Assembly (NCBI GenBank): GCA_002359495.1
Contig: DENB01000060.1
Span: 1-57,834 of the forward strand
Length of the DNA: 57,834 bases
Origin: Enterobacteriaceae bacterium UBA2655
GTDB taxonomy: Bacteria > Pseudomonadota > Gammaproteobacteria > Enterobacterales > Enterobacteriaceae
Direction: 5' to 3'
Shown here: positions 1 to 8,028 of the stretch, piece by piece
Layout of the letters: every line of letters begins with the position of its first letter
Position numbering within the stretch: position 1 is the first letter of the stretch
Made by a program: the position numbers and the translations under genes
The notes under the pieces: model-generated
Databases searched by the model: none
Told to the model about the DNA's origin: nothing
Seen by the model: the letters and a program-made list of their open reading frames with translations, nothing else

Positions 1-1
1 G

Positions 2-286
2 GAGGTGGTGCCCCCTCGGGCGCCGCGCGGCGCGGTCGGCGATATCTGCCTGCACTATTTCGACGCCGAGGGGCAGCCGGTGCTGCAGCCGGAAGAAGAT
101 CCGGTTATCGGCATGGAGCTGGCGCAGGTGCGGCGCTGCCCTCAGGTGGTGGCGCTGGCGGGCGGCGCAGAGAAAGCGCACGCCATTCGCGGCGCGCTGC
201 GCGGCGGTTATGTCAAGGTGCTGATCGTGGATTACCCGACGGCGCGGGCGTTGCTGGAAGGCCAGGCGGGCGACCCGTCGCCCTGA
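2..286 (+). CDS. SorC/LsrR-family sugar-binding transcriptional regulator, C-terminal part
   Basis: The reading frame is open from the window edge, so the gene begins upstream and only about 95 C-terminal residues are visible. They carry the end of the SorC-family effector-binding domain: GDICLHYFD, then VIGMELAQ, the AGGAEKAHAIRGAL segment and a final VLIVDYPTARALL. In this family an N-terminal helix-turn-helix binds DNA and the C-terminal domain binds a phosphorylated sugar. The effector and regulated operon lie outside the window. The GTG at position 5 is an internal codon, not a credible start. Confidence 0.75.
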   Translation, partial: EVVPPRAPRGAVGDICLHYFDAEGQPVLQPEEDPVIGMELAQVRRCPQVVALAGGAEKAHAIRGALRGGYVKVLIVDYPTARALLEGQAGDPSP

Positions 287-303
287 CCTGACCGCCGGCG
301 CGG

Positions 304-930
304 TTAAATGGTGCGGTAGGCCGTCGTGACTTTCCACAGGTAGCGCGGCGCCTGAGCCGCCGGGTGTTTTTCCTGGACGTGATGGTAAAACTCATCCGGC
401 GTCATGGCGTTGATCATCGCGACGGCGCGGTCGCGATCGCGCGAGAAGGTGCGCAGCAAGGCGCCGGCGCCGTTGGCGTAAGAGACGATGGTGGCGTAAC
501 GCAGCGTCAGCGGATCGCGGATGCCCGCCAGCGCGGAATCCTGCAGCAGCTTGATATAGGCGGTGCCGATATCGATATTTTTCGCCGGATCGCGCAGTTC
601 GCTGTTGGAGGGTTGGCCGCGACGTCCCTGTACGCGATACACTTCGCGCCCGGCGGTGGACGCCTTGATCTGCATCAGACCTACGGCGTTGGAGCGGCTG
701 ACCACCGTGGGGTTGCCCCCCGATTCCACGCTGATGATGGCGCTGATCAGCTTTTCATCCACGCCGTAATGGCTGGCGGCGTCTTCGGTAAACAGCGACC
801 AGGCATCATTCACTTTAGATGGCGGCGCCTGCGTCAGCGGCGTGTTTTTTTGCGTGGCAACGTTTTTGGTCGGTTCACTGGCACAGCCAGCCAGCAACAG
901 GGCTGAGAGCACAAGCAATCGAATTTTCAA
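304..930 (-). CDS. emtA: Membrane-bound endo-type lytic murein transglycosylase EmtA (MltE)
   Basis: Outer-membrane lipoprotein that cleaves glycan strands of peptidoglycan, leaving 1,6-anhydromuramyl ends. The SLT domain shows the catalytic-glutamate motif SVESGGNP, then NAVGLMQIKAS and SYANGAGALLRTFSRD, all typical of EmtA. The lipobox is LLAGC. I favour the TTG start at 930: it has AGGAAG eight bases upstream and gives an 18-residue lipoprotein signal like that of E. coli. The in-frame ATG at 954 would add MTCQEDKR before it. The protein has about 35 more residues than E. coli EmtA, mostly a linker between the lipid anchor and the catalytic domain. It is divergent to ldcA, as in E. coli. 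Confidence 0.93.
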   Translation of the reverse strand: MKIRLLVLSALLLAGCASEPTKNVATQKNTPLTQAPPSKVNDAWSLFTEDAASHYGVDEKLISAIISVESGGNPTVVSRSNAVGLMQIKASTAGREVYRVQGRRGQPSNSELRDPAKNIDIGTAYIKLLQDSALAGIRDPLTLRYATIVSYANGAGALLRTFSRDRDRAVAMINAMTPDEFYHHVQEKHPAAQAPRYLWKVTTAYRTI

Positions 931-1101
931 GCGTTTATCTTCCTGGCAGGTCATTTGCGCACACCATCATACCGGGTACTTTTTGCGGCAAAATGTGCAT
1001 TTATCTGAATTGTGTAAAAAAACTTGCCAGCCCGTGACTTCAGCTACGCTTTTCTTCATCATCGGGCCAGCCTGAACTATGCCAACCGCAGGGAAAATGC
1101 C

Positions 1102-2025
1102 ATGGTCGAACCCCGTACGATACGTCTGATCGCGCCGTCAGGCTATTGCCACAACCAGTCCGCCGCACAGCGCGGCGCGGCGCGCCTGCAGGCCGACGGC
1201 CATCAGCTGCAAAACCTCGCCGCTATTGAGCGCCGCTTTCAGCGTTTCGCCGGCGACGACACCGAGCGTCTGGCGGATATCAACGATCTGGCGTCGCTTG
1301 CCGAGCTGCCGGATATCGTGCTGGCGGTGCGCGGCGGTTACGGCGCCAGCCGCCTGCTCGACCATATCGACTATGGCGCGCTGCGGCGTCGCCTGCGCGA
1401 TCAGCCCGTCGCGCTCTGCGGGCACAGCGACTTTACCGCCATTCAGCTGGCGCTGCTGGCGCAAACCGGCCTGATCACCTTTAGCGCGCCGATGCTGGCG
1501 GGGAATTTCGGCGCCGCGACATTATCTGAATTTACCCGCGATCGCTTTTGGCAGGCGCTGACATCGCCTACAGTCAATATCAGCTGGCAGAGCCAGACAA
1601 CGGATAGCGGCACATGGTCAGGCACGCTATGGGGCGGCAATCTGGCGATGATCTGCTCCCTGATCGGCACGCCCTGGCTGCCGCAAATTGAAGACGGCAT
1701 TCTGGTGATTGAAGATGTTAATGAACACCCCTTCCGCATCGAGCGGATGCTGATCCAGCTGCATCAGAGCGGGATCCTTGCCCGCCAGCGCGCGGTGATC
1801 GCCGGCAGTTTTACCAGCGCCGCGCTCTCTGACTATGACAACGGCTTCGACTTTTCCACCGTATGGCAGCGCCTGCGCGCGACCTGCCGGATACCGGTCG
1901 TCACCGATCTGGCGTTCGGCCACGACGCCGAGACCGTGACGCTGCCGCTGGGCGCCAGCGCCAGGCTGCAGGTCGCACAGGGCGACGCGCGTCTGAGCAT
2001 CACCGGACATCCCACGCTGCGTTGA
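1102..2025 (+). CDS. ldcA: Murein tetrapeptide L,D-carboxypeptidase LdcA
   Basis: Cytoplasmic S66-family serine peptidase that removes the terminal D-Ala from recycled murein tetrapeptides. The 307-residue protein has the nucleophile Ser109 in CGHSDFTA and the other two triad members as Glu204 in VIEDVNEHP and His274 in FGHDAE. The start is ATG 1102, with AGGGA nine bases upstream; the open frame runs further 5' without a better start. It is divergent from emtA, so two murein enzymes share one intergenic region. Confidence 0.95.
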   Translation: MVEPRTIRLIAPSGYCHNQSAAQRGAARLQADGHQLQNLAAIERRFQRFAGDDTERLADINDLASLAELPDIVLAVRGGYGASRLLDHIDYGALRRRLRDQPVALCGHSDFTAIQLALLAQTGLITFSAPMLAGNFGAATLSEFTRDRFWQALTSPTVNISWQSQTTDSGTWSGTLWGGNLAMICSLIGTPWLPQIEDGILVIEDVNEHPFRIERMLIQLHQSGILARQRAVIAGSFTSAALSDYDNGFDFSTVWQRLRATCRIPVVTDLAFGHDAETVTLPLGASARLQVAQGDARLSITGHPTLR

Positions 2026-2051
2026 CGGCCTGAGGCCGCAGGAGATCGACA

Positions 2052-2714
2052 ATGAAGCCGCTGTATGACGATCTGTGGATCTCTACGCCTGAATTTCCGG
2101 TGGAAGAGACCGTAAACGACCTGATGATGCATGGCTTTATGCTGCGCCATCCCCGGGGCAATCTGCTGATCGGACGGGTGGAAAACCTGCTCGACCATGA
2201 GGTACTGGCCGACGCCGGCGGCGTAATCCGCCACTATCTGACCCACTGGCATGAAGCCGCGCCCGGCGCGCTGGCGATCCAGCAGCGCTTCAGCAGCGGG
2301 CTTTATTGCCATGCGCGCGCGCTGGGCCCGGTCAGCCAGGTGCTGGAGCCGGATGACGTCTTCACCACGGAAGAGGTGCATTTTGGCGATTTTTATCTGT
2401 TGCCGACCCCCGGCCATACGCCGGGCAGCTGCAGCTACCTCTATCACTCACCGCTGGGGAAGTGCTATCTGTTTGTCGGCGATACGCTGACGCGCGCCCA
2501 CGACAGCTGGATTACCGTGCTGGTGCCGGACAGCAATCCCGGCGAACTGCAGCAGTCGCTGAACTTCTACCGCACCCTGCGCCCGGACGTGGTTTTGATG
2601 ACCACCACGCGCGGTCATCTCTCCTGGCAAACGGTCACGCTGCCGGAATGGCTGGCCGCTATCGACGAGGCGGAGCAGTCGCCGCTGGATCTGCGCCAGC
2701 GGCCGATTTTCTGA
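2052..2714 (+). CDS. Metallo-beta-lactamase-fold hydrolase with an incomplete metal motif
   Basis: 220 residues with the MBL fold: a THWHEAAPG segment (His65, His67), PGHTPGS (His122) and FVGDTL (Asp144). The classical HxHxDH motif is reduced to HWHEAA: the Asp and third His are missing, so full two-metal hydrolase chemistry is doubtful. One metal could still be held by His65, His67, His122 and Asp144. It lies 26 bases after ldcA with AGGAG just before the ATG, so co-transcription with ldcA is likely. Function unknown. Confidence 0.8.
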   Translation: MKPLYDDLWISTPEFPVEETVNDLMMHGFMLRHPRGNLLIGRVENLLDHEVLADAGGVIRHYLTHWHEAAPGALAIQQRFSSGLYCHARALGPVSQVLEPDDVFTTEEVHFGDFYLLPTPGHTPGSCSYLYHSPLGKCYLFVGDTLTRAHDSWITVLVPDSNPGELQQSLNFYRTLRPDVVLMTTTRGHLSWQTVTLPEWLAAIDEAEQSPLDLRQRPIF

Positions 2715-3128
2715 CTACAGGTTTTTGCTCAGGTAGTGGCGCTGATGGTGGCGCGGGTAGTGATCGAAGCTGAAACGCAGACTGTAGCCGAGCTTTTCAT
2801 AGAACGGACGCGCCTGAAAGCTGGCGGTATCGACCTGCGCATAGCGGCAGCCGCGCCGACGCGCCTCCTGCTCCGCCGCCTGCATCAGCTGGCTGCCTAC
2901 CCCTTTGCCGCGCAGCGCGTCGCTCACCCAGAGCATATCGATGCGCAGCCAGTTGCCGCTGGTGGAGCCGGTCAGCCCCGCCAGCTTCCTGCCCTGCTCA
3001 TCCGTGAAAAACACGCCGATCGACCTCATCTCGTCGATATTAATAAACTTGCTGTTGAACGCATTCAGGCCAAGGCGGACCTCGTCCAGATCCTGATGCG
3101 TCAGATTGTCCGTTACGTTGATTTGCAT
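2715..3128 (-). CDS. GNAT-family N-acetyltransferase
   Basis: 137-residue GCN5-related acetyltransferase. The acetyl-CoA loop is visible as RGKGVGSQLMQAAE, preceded by the beta-strand LRIDMLWVSDALRG and followed by the C-terminal YAQVDTASFQARPFYEKLGY motif. The substrate cannot be predicted. Its stop codon directly abuts the stop of the MBL-fold gene on the other strand (convergent). Confidence 0.85.
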   Translation of the reverse strand: MQINVTDNLTHQDLDEVRLGLNAFNSKFINIDEMRSIGVFFTDEQGRKLAGLTGSTSGNWLRIDMLWVSDALRGKGVGSQLMQAAEQEARRRGCRYAQVDTASFQARPFYEKLGYSLRFSFDHYPRHHQRHYLSKNL

Positions 3129-3152
3129 AGCGGCTTCCTGAAAGGCTGAGGG

Positions 3153-3536
3153 TTAAGAGGCGTCGTGCTGGCTGGCGTCGTAACGCGCCAGCGGTATCAC
3201 GTCGTTGTCGCGTTTCTCCGTGCGGCTGCAGGGCAGCAGCTTTTCACTGCCGCTGTAGACAAAGAATATCTCTCCGTTGTTCTTGTTCGCGATGAGCTGA
3301 TCGCCGTTGCGAAAGCGGGTAATCGCGATTTTGTCGCCATCGTCAAGGCGCGCGCGCTTCTGTCCGGCGGCCACCTGAAAATGGTGCTGCGGCCACATCA
3401 GGGTGCTGAGTCCATACGCCGCGCGCGACACCGTCATGGTGGCGCGTCCCGGGCAGTTGATCTGGAATTCGGTTTCGCTGTGGGCGGGCGCGATCTGGCA
3501 AGCCAGCAGGCCAACGGCTATAACAGTCGCCTTCAT
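3153..3536 (-). CDS. Small secreted protein of unknown function
   Basis: 127 residues starting at ATG 3536, which has GGAG six to seven bases upstream; the in-frame ATG at 3548 is less well placed. A Sec signal peptide (MKATVIAVGLLACQIAPAHS) with AHS before the cut leaves a mature, mainly beta protein of about 107 residues. Two cysteines (in INCPG and LLPCSR) could form one periplasmic disulfide. No family recognised. It follows the GNAT gene's start by 24 bases on the same strand and may be co-transcribed with it. Confidence 0.65.
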   Translation of the reverse strand: MKATVIAVGLLACQIAPAHSETEFQINCPGRATMTVSRAAYGLSTLMWPQHHFQVAAGQKRARLDDGDKIAITRFRNGDQLIANKNNGEIFFVYSGSEKLLPCSRTEKRDNDVIPLARYDASQHDAS

Positions 3537-3650
3537 TGGGATCTCCACGGAGGTTTTATTATGATTTCGTTGGGGTTTTCGCTGTCAGCTTAACACAGGA
3601 ACGGCGGGAGGGAAGGAAAACGGGCCGACAGCGCTGCCGACCCGGGAGAT

Positions 3651-3875
3651 TCAGTCGTCGACCGAGGACATCTCTTTAATTTCGTTGCGGTTGATTTGCT
3701 GCTCGTTGCCATAGATATCTTTGTAGGAGATCATGCCGGTATCTTCATCTACTACCGGTTTACCGACGGTGACAATGGTATGACCGTCGTTGGTGTGCAT
3801 GATATGATCCTGCGCGCAACCCGCCAGCAGCAGGCTGAACGACAGAGTGGAAGCCAGCATCAGGGTCTTTTTCAT
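3651..3875 (-). CDS. YgdI/YgdR-family (DUF903) small lipoprotein
   Basis: 74 residues: a lipoprotein signal ending LLLAGC, then a mature domain of about 55 residues with HTNDGHTIVTVGKPVVDEDTG and ISYKDIYGNEQQINRNEI. That is the SH3-like DUF903 fold of E. coli YgdI, YgdR and YajI. AGGAGG lies six bases before the ATG. Probably anchored to the outer membrane. The family has no settled function. Stands alone. Confidence 0.88.
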   Translation of the reverse strand: MKKTLMLASTLSFSLLLAGCAQDHIMHTNDGHTIVTVGKPVVDEDTGMISYKDIYGNEQQINRNEIKEMSSVDD

Positions 3876-3984
3876 TTTTCCTCCTTGGGGTTAGCTCTCT
3901 AACAGGTGTAGCACAGCCTCAGCCGTTTGAATCCAGGAATATGTCCAGAGTCCGTCAGCCTTTACGCCTTCGCAGGAGAAAACC

Positions 3985-4341
3985 ATGAACAGAGAAGATG
4001 CGCTGTTTGCGCGCCTGGCCCGTTCGCCGTTTCGCAGCCGATTTCATCTGAGCGAAAAAGAGCGGCGCTACTGTCTGGAAAAAGGGCCTGAGACCATCGA
4101 TCGACACGCAGCAGACTTCGTGGCTAAACGGCTTGCCGACGCGCAACCGAAAAATGACGGCAAACAGACGCCGATGCGCGGCCATCCGGTTTTTATCGCG
4201 CAGCATGCCACGGCGACCTGCTGTCGCGGCTGTCTGGCGAAATGGCACGGTATTGCGCAGCAGCAGGCGCTGAGCGCCGCGCAGCAAAGCTATATCGTCG
4301 GCGTGCTCCATCGCTGGCTGGTGACAGAGATGAACCGTTAA
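3985..4341 (+). CDS. DUF4186 family protein
   Basis: 118-residue soluble protein with the family's conserved stretches: SRFHLSEKERRYC near the N-terminus, NDGKQTPMRGHPVFIAQHAT in the middle, then CCRGCLAKWHGI. The paired cysteines and nearby histidines (HP, QHA, WHG) look like a metal site, which is inference. AGGAG lies about nine bases before the ATG. Function not established for this family. Confidence 0.82.
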   Translation: MNREDALFARLARSPFRSRFHLSEKERRYCLEKGPETIDRHAADFVAKRLADAQPKNDGKQTPMRGHPVFIAQHATATCCRGCLAKWHGIAQQQALSAAQQSYIVGVLHRWLVTEMNR

Positions 4342-4405
4342 AAGAGGCTAAAGGAAATAAGCATCGCGTCATGCGATGCCTGGGTAAGATCGGCACTGAT
4401 TGACG

Positions 4406-4585
4406 CTATTCCGCCGCCACTTCTGCGGCGATTAACATTAATGCCAGACCAGCATCATCTGGATCGAATTTTTGCATGGTCTCCTGAATTAACGCTGCGC
4501 AGGCCATAATCTGCTGCTTCTTTTCCGGTTCAAGCTTTTCAATCGCATGACGAATAATCATAAGACTGGCTTCTTCTTCTTTCAT
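4406..4585 (-). CDS. Small protein of unknown function
   Basis: 59 residues starting at ATG 4585, with AGGGA about seven bases upstream. The longer frame to 4657 adds a basic, cysteine-rich stretch without a ribosome site, so I left it out. The protein is acidic and helical (MKEEEASLMIIRHAIEKL, then ALMLIAAEVAAE), with no signal peptide. No family recognised. A short hairpin (GCATCGC, gtcat, GCGATGC, 4361-4379) lies just downstream. Confidence 0.55.
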   Translation of the reverse strand: MKEEEASLMIIRHAIEKLEPEKKQQIMACAALIQETMQKFDPDDAGLALMLIAAEVAAE

Positions 4586-4799
4586 TATTTTTCCCTTTTT
4601 TTGCTTACCTGGCGCACAACACTGGCAAGAATACCGTTTATCGGCTATGAAAGTCACTCCCTAACATTCCTGTTGCTTAACGATTAAACAAAAGCGAAAT
4701 GGGAACTCACCCCAGACCTGCTATGATCAAAGTATCATTGACGCCGGAAAGAAAAATTAGCGCCAGTGAAAACCCAGGGAATGAATCAGGTACAGGATA

Positions 4800-5129
4800 A
4801 TGTTGCGACTCTCTTTTATCGCTATGATTTTGCTGCTCGCCGGCTGCAGCTCCGCCCCTAAAGGCGTCGACTGCCCCGGTGAAGTCGCGACGATTTACGG
4901 CCAGCCTTTGGGCTATACCCAGGGGCGCGTTTACGATCTGGTGCGCTCCTTTTCCGTCAGCCGGGACGATATCAAGGTTGAAAGCGGCGTCCTCAACTCT
5001 CTCGACCGTTTCAAATATGTTCCCTCCGCCGTCACGCGCGAAGGGTATTACGCGCAGCGTTTATCCGATAAGCAGTTTCGTCTGATTAACCCTTATCAAA
5101 ACACCATGATTACCTGGACATGTCCGTAA
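4800..5129 (+). CDS. Predicted lipoprotein of unknown function
   Basis: 109 residues with the lipoprotein signal MLRLSFIAMILLLAGC (modified Cys16) and a mature domain that has one further cysteine near each end (VDCPG and TWTCP). These could pair. The middle is rich in beta-strand residues (QGRVYDLVRSFSVSRDDIKVESG). No family recognised. The TAA stop is followed after about 60 bases by another unknown gene on the same strand. Confidence 0.65.
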   Translation: MLRLSFIAMILLLAGCSSAPKGVDCPGEVATIYGQPLGYTQGRVYDLVRSFSVSRDDIKVESGVLNSLDRFKYVPSAVTREGYYAQRLSDKQFRLINPYQNTMITWTCP

Positions 5130-5191
5130 CAGATGATTCTTGCCGCGAGATGGTTTACTGTCAGGAAACGTAAAGTGACGGGGATCGCAAG

Positions 5192-5752
5192 ATGGAAAAG
5201 AGTCTGGACAATAACGGTTACATCGACTTCCCTTTTCCGGCCACGACGAATGCCGACGGCTCGGTCAATCCCTGCGGCATCGATCTGACGCTGGAGACCG
5301 CCCGGATAGAGGAGGTAGCCGTTTGCCGCCACTCCGCTAACCTGCGGCGTTTACTGGAAGAGGTGAATTTACAGGAAGGGCTGTTTATGACCCTGGCCTG
5401 CGACTGGCAGCAGCGCCCGGACGCCGTGTGCGGCTTCCTCGACGTAGCCGTGCGCCCCGACTTTCCCGCCGTGGCGAAAGCCGGCGTGCGCGATCTGGAT
5501 CGCGCCTTCTGGCAATATCTTGGCGAGCAGGAGACAGAACACAATATGGCGACGGATGCGCTGGTTAACTACTCCCGCTCGGTGCTGGACTGGAGCTATT
5601 CGCCGCTGCGTCTGCGCCAGCATGAGTATGAGAAAGTGACCATCCAGTTTTATTGTCAGCAGGCGGAGGATGCGGAGTGGTGTTTCGATCATCTGCGTCA
5701 TTTTCTGGTCAGCTGGTATCCCGCCCGTTACGCTGCGCAAACCGCATCCTGA
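5192..5752 (+). CDS. Hypothetical protein
   Basis: 186 residues, cytoplasmic by composition, with no signal peptide, membrane helix or motif I recognise. It is acidic and contains several cysteines and tryptophans. The middle (AVCGFLDVAVRPDFPAVAKAG) and the C-terminal half (YEKVTIQFYCQQAEDAEWCFDHLRHF) read like real coding sequence, and codon use matches the neighbours. The start is ATG 5192, with GGGGAT as a weak ribosome site. Confidence 0.6.
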   Translation: MEKSLDNNGYIDFPFPATTNADGSVNPCGIDLTLETARIEEVAVCRHSANLRRLLEEVNLQEGLFMTLACDWQQRPDAVCGFLDVAVRPDFPAVAKAGVRDLDRAFWQYLGEQETEHNMATDALVNYSRSVLDWSYSPLRLRQHEYEKVTIQFYCQQAEDAEWCFDHLRHFLVSWYPARYAAQTAS

Positions 5753-5777
5753 GGCGGCGCGAAAAACCGAATTACAA

Positions 5778-5797
5778 AACCGGCCCGGGCCGGTTAT
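5778..5797. terminator. GC-rich palindrome between convergent genes
   Basis: AAACCGGCCCGGGCCGGTTA forms a perfect inverted repeat between the stops of the 5192 gene (+) and the 5794 gene (-), overlapping the latter's stop. It is flanked by A-rich and T-containing sequence. It may act as a bidirectional terminator, but the loop is very tight. Confidence 0.35.
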
Positions 5798-6012
5798 TGA
5801 ACATCCGGTTTCACCAGCCGGATAGCGTGTTCCAGCATGCGCTGTTCATCACGTTCGCTGTTGTGGGCGCGCTGCAGACGCGTGCGCTTCAGCAGGCTGG
5901 TCAGCTCTGCCCGTTTGGTTTCGTGACCGCACTCCGCCAGAACAATCACGGCGTCGCCGACTACCCGGCACACCTCATCGTAATCGTCTTCATTTAAAAT
6001 ATCGCGTTTCAT
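5794..6012 (-). CDS. Small YmgB/AriR-like regulator candidate
   Basis: 72 residues, all helical by composition, with no signal peptide. The pattern VIVLAECGHETKRAELTSLL, then a polar turn, then MLEHAIRLVKPDV follows the E. coli YmgB/AriR layout (a glycine-histidine turn between helices and a final LRHALELV helix). YmgB-family proteins influence biofilm and acid resistance. The match is a remembered pattern only, so the family call is tentative. GGGAGG lies six bases before the ATG. Confidence 0.55.
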   Translation of the reverse strand: MKRDILNEDDYDEVCRVVGDAVIVLAECGHETKRAELTSLLKRTRLQRAHNSERDEQRMLEHAIRLVKPDVQ

Positions 6013-6152
6013 GATTCCTCCCGTTGCGTCAATAAACAGGCATCAACCTAAGCGTTGATACGCCCGCCCATGGGAAACAGTAGACAGGATTCGCCGGTCC
6101 TGCAATTCGCCACTACGCTTCTCATGGCACTTTCATTCAATTCGGGAGCGTT

Positions 6153-6329
6153 ATGAAACAGATCGTAATGATTTTGCTTTGCGCGTTAACCGCCGTCTCG
6201 CTGTCCGCCTGCGCGCCGCGTTATCAACATGATGCGGGCGGCGGAGGCGCGCCGCAGCCCGCGCCCAGCGGGCAACAGCCGACAGGCGCACCCGGCGGCA
6301 GCGGCCCGGCGGGTCAGCCGCAGTCCTGA
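6153..6329 (+). CDS. Small Pro/Gly/Gln-rich lipoprotein
   Basis: 58-residue frame with a lipoprotein signal (MKQIVMILLCALTAVSLSAC) and a short, low-complexity tail of Ala, Pro, Gly and Gln (GGGGAPQPAPSGQQPTGAPGG). GGGAG lies seven bases before the ATG, and a strong terminator follows 14 bases after the stop, so it is a self-contained unit. The tail has no predicted fold; a surface or periplasmic spacer role is only a guess. Confidence 0.68.
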   Translation: MKQIVMILLCALTAVSLSACAPRYQHDAGGGGAPQPAPSGQQPTGAPGGSGPAGQPQS

Positions 6330-6342
6330 CGCGGCATCCCTG

Positions 6343-6370
6343 AGCCCGCCTTCCGCGCGGGCTTTTTTTG
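6343..6370 (+). terminator. Rho-independent terminator of the 6153 gene
   Basis: Stem AGCCCGC / GCGGGCT with a seven-base loop followed by a run of seven T. Confidence 0.85.
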
Positions 6371-6452
6371 TCGCTTTTGCCGCTTGTTCCGGCATAACGG
6401 CCGCGCTTTGCTATGCTTTTAATTAACTTTCAAAAAAGCGAAGGAGATAATG

Positions 6453-6701
6453 ATGTACGGAAAAGCTGAAGATAAATTGAAAGAAGCCGCTGGCGCTGCG
6501 CAGGAAACCTGGGGCGATGCGTCTGATTCACCAGAACATAAAGTGAAAGGCGCCGCCCGTAAGTATTCCGCACAAGCAGGCTACGCAGCGCGCGACGTCG
6601 CCGACAGCGTGAAAGATCAGGTGCAGTCTAATCCGTTCGCCGGACTGGCGGTCGCAGCCGGTATCGGCGTATTTATCGGCTACCTGTTGGGCCGTAAATA
6701 A
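6453..6701 (+). CDS. CsbD/ElaB-YqjD-like stress membrane protein
   Basis: 82 residues from ATG 6453 (six bases after AAGGAG; the ATG at 6450 is too close). The N-terminal half resembles CsbD (YGKAEDKLKEAAGAAQETWGD, KVKGAARKYSAQ). The C-terminal half (VKDQVQSNPFAGLAVAAG, then GVFIGYLLGRK) is the DUF883 tail of ElaB, YqjD and YgaM, a glycine-zipper membrane helix that anchors stationary-phase ribosome-associated proteins to the inner membrane. Upstream, GCTATGCTTTTAA (6410-6422) looks like a sigma-S type -10, in line with stationary-phase control of this family. Confidence 0.78.
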   Translation: MYGKAEDKLKEAAGAAQETWGDASDSPEHKVKGAARKYSAQAGYAARDVADSVKDQVQSNPFAGLAVAAGIGVFIGYLLGRK

Positions 6702-6719
6702 GTTTGACACCGTGCTGTA

Positions 6720-6750
6720 AAACAGGGGGAGCCGACGGCTCCCCCTGTTT
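6720..6750. terminator. Bidirectional terminator between the 6453 gene and umuC
   Basis: Long perfect stem ACAGGGGGAGCC / GGCTCCCCCTGT with a three-base loop, flanked by A and T tracts on both sides, between two convergent genes. Confidence 0.9.
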
Positions 6751-6764
6751 GTTGATGACGGTGC

Positions 6765-8027
6765 TCACTTCACCACCAGCAGATCGGCGTAACGTGTAGT
6801 ATAGGCGGGCGACAGCATCTCCCGTTTCATCGCCCAGCTCTGCTGGATCCCCTGCCCGGCAAACCACAGCTTTCCGCTTCCGCTTTGGTTAACCCTGTCG
6901 ATCACCTGCATCAGCGCCTCGCTGTTGGCCCGCGGCTTCGCCTCATCGAACAGATCGAACTGCGCGACGCCCTGACTGAAAAAGTCGCTCAGGATGACGC
7001 CCGCCTTCATGTAACGGTGCCCGGCTATCCAGATACGCTCCAGCGCCTCGTTCGCCACGCGGATAATATCGCGCGTATCGTTGGAGGGTGTCAGCAGCCT
7101 GCCCGTCGCCTGGTTGGCGTAGAGATCCTCGCCTGCCGCGTGCGGGCTGGTACGCAGGAAAACCGAGATCTGCCGACAGTACTGTTTCTCCTCCCGCAGC
7201 TTTTCCGCCGCTCTTTCCGCATAGGCGCAAACCGCCTGATGCAAGGCCTGGTAATCGGTGATGCGATAGCTGAAGGAGCGGCTGCAGATAATCTGCTGTT
7301 TGGCGGGCGAAAACTCCTCCAGCCCAAGACATGGCTCGCCGCGCAGTTCCCGCAGGGTCCGCTCCAGCACCACGTTAAAATGTTTGCGAATGGTCCAGGC
7401 GCTCTGTTCGGCGAGATCCTTCGCCGTCCTGATACCCATCAGGTTAAGTTTTTTGCTGATGCGCCCGCCTACGCCCCAGACCTCTTCCACCGGCACCAGG
7501 CTCATCAGCCTGCGCTGACGGTCGCTGTTGGAGAGATCCACCACCCCGCCGGTGGCGGGCCAGCGCTTCGCGGCGTAATTAGCCAGCTTCGCCAGCGTCT
7601 TGGTCGGCGCGATGCCGACGCCCACATAAAGACCGGTATCTTTCCAGATGCGCTCCCTGACCTGACGTCCAAAAATCTCCAGCGGCACGCAGCGGCTGAC
7701 GCCGCGCAGGTTCAGAAAGGCTTCGTCGATGGAGTAGATCTCCATCGACGGCGCCAGCTCCTCCAGCGTGGTCATTACCCTGTGGCTCATATCCGCGTAA
7801 AGCGCGTAATTTGAACTGAAAACCTGCACGCGGTGGCGGCGCAGTTCATCTTTCAGCTTAAAGTAAGGCGCGCCCATGGCGATGCCGAGCCGTTTGGCCT
7901 CCGCGTTTCGCGAGATAACGCATCCGTCGTTGTTTGACAGCACAACCACCGGTCTGTGTTTAAGATCGGGCCTGAAGACCGTCTCGCATGAGGCATAAAA
8001 ACTGTTTACATCGACCAGCGCGAACAT
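6765..8027 (-). CDS. umuC: DNA polymerase V catalytic subunit UmuC
   Basis: Y-family translesion polymerase; with UmuD' it forms Pol V and bypasses DNA lesions. The 420 residues contain the start motif MFALVDVNSFYASCE (metal-binding Asp6), YSIDEAFL with the catalytic acidic pair, GVGIAPTKTLAKLAN, the thumb sequence WGVGGRISKKL and the little-finger domain. QFDLFDE in the tail is a beta-clamp-binding type motif. The gene looks intact and full-length. It does not overlap umuD, as it does in E. coli, but lies about 480 bases from it, with a stress gene on the opposite strand in between and a small leader ORF just ahead of it. Confidence 0.95.
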   Translation of the reverse strand: MFALVDVNSFYASCETVFRPDLKHRPVVVLSNNDGCVISRNAEAKRLGIAMGAPYFKLKDELRRHRVQVFSSNYALYADMSHRVMTTLEELAPSMEIYSIDEAFLNLRGVSRCVPLEIFGRQVRERIWKDTGLYVGVGIAPTKTLAKLANYAAKRWPATGGVVDLSNSDRQRRLMSLVPVEEVWGVGGRISKKLNLMGIRTAKDLAEQSAWTIRKHFNVVLERTLRELRGEPCLGLEEFSPAKQQIICSRSFSYRITDYQALHQAVCAYAERAAEKLREEKQYCRQISVFLRTSPHAAGEDLYANQATGRLLTPSNDTRDIIRVANEALERIWIAGHRYMKAGVILSDFFSQGVAQFDLFDEAKPRANSEALMQVIDRVNQSGSGKLWFAGQGIQQSWAMKREMLSPAYTTRYADLLVVK

Positions 8028-8028
8028 C

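Noticed and set aside
364..906. Long open frame opposite emtA
   Set aside because: It is antisense to a recognisable gene, has no ribosome site and has an amino-acid pattern typical of a GC-rich shadow frame.
6885..7814. 309-codon frame opposite umuC
   Set aside because: Antisense to umuC; composition is that of a shadow frame.
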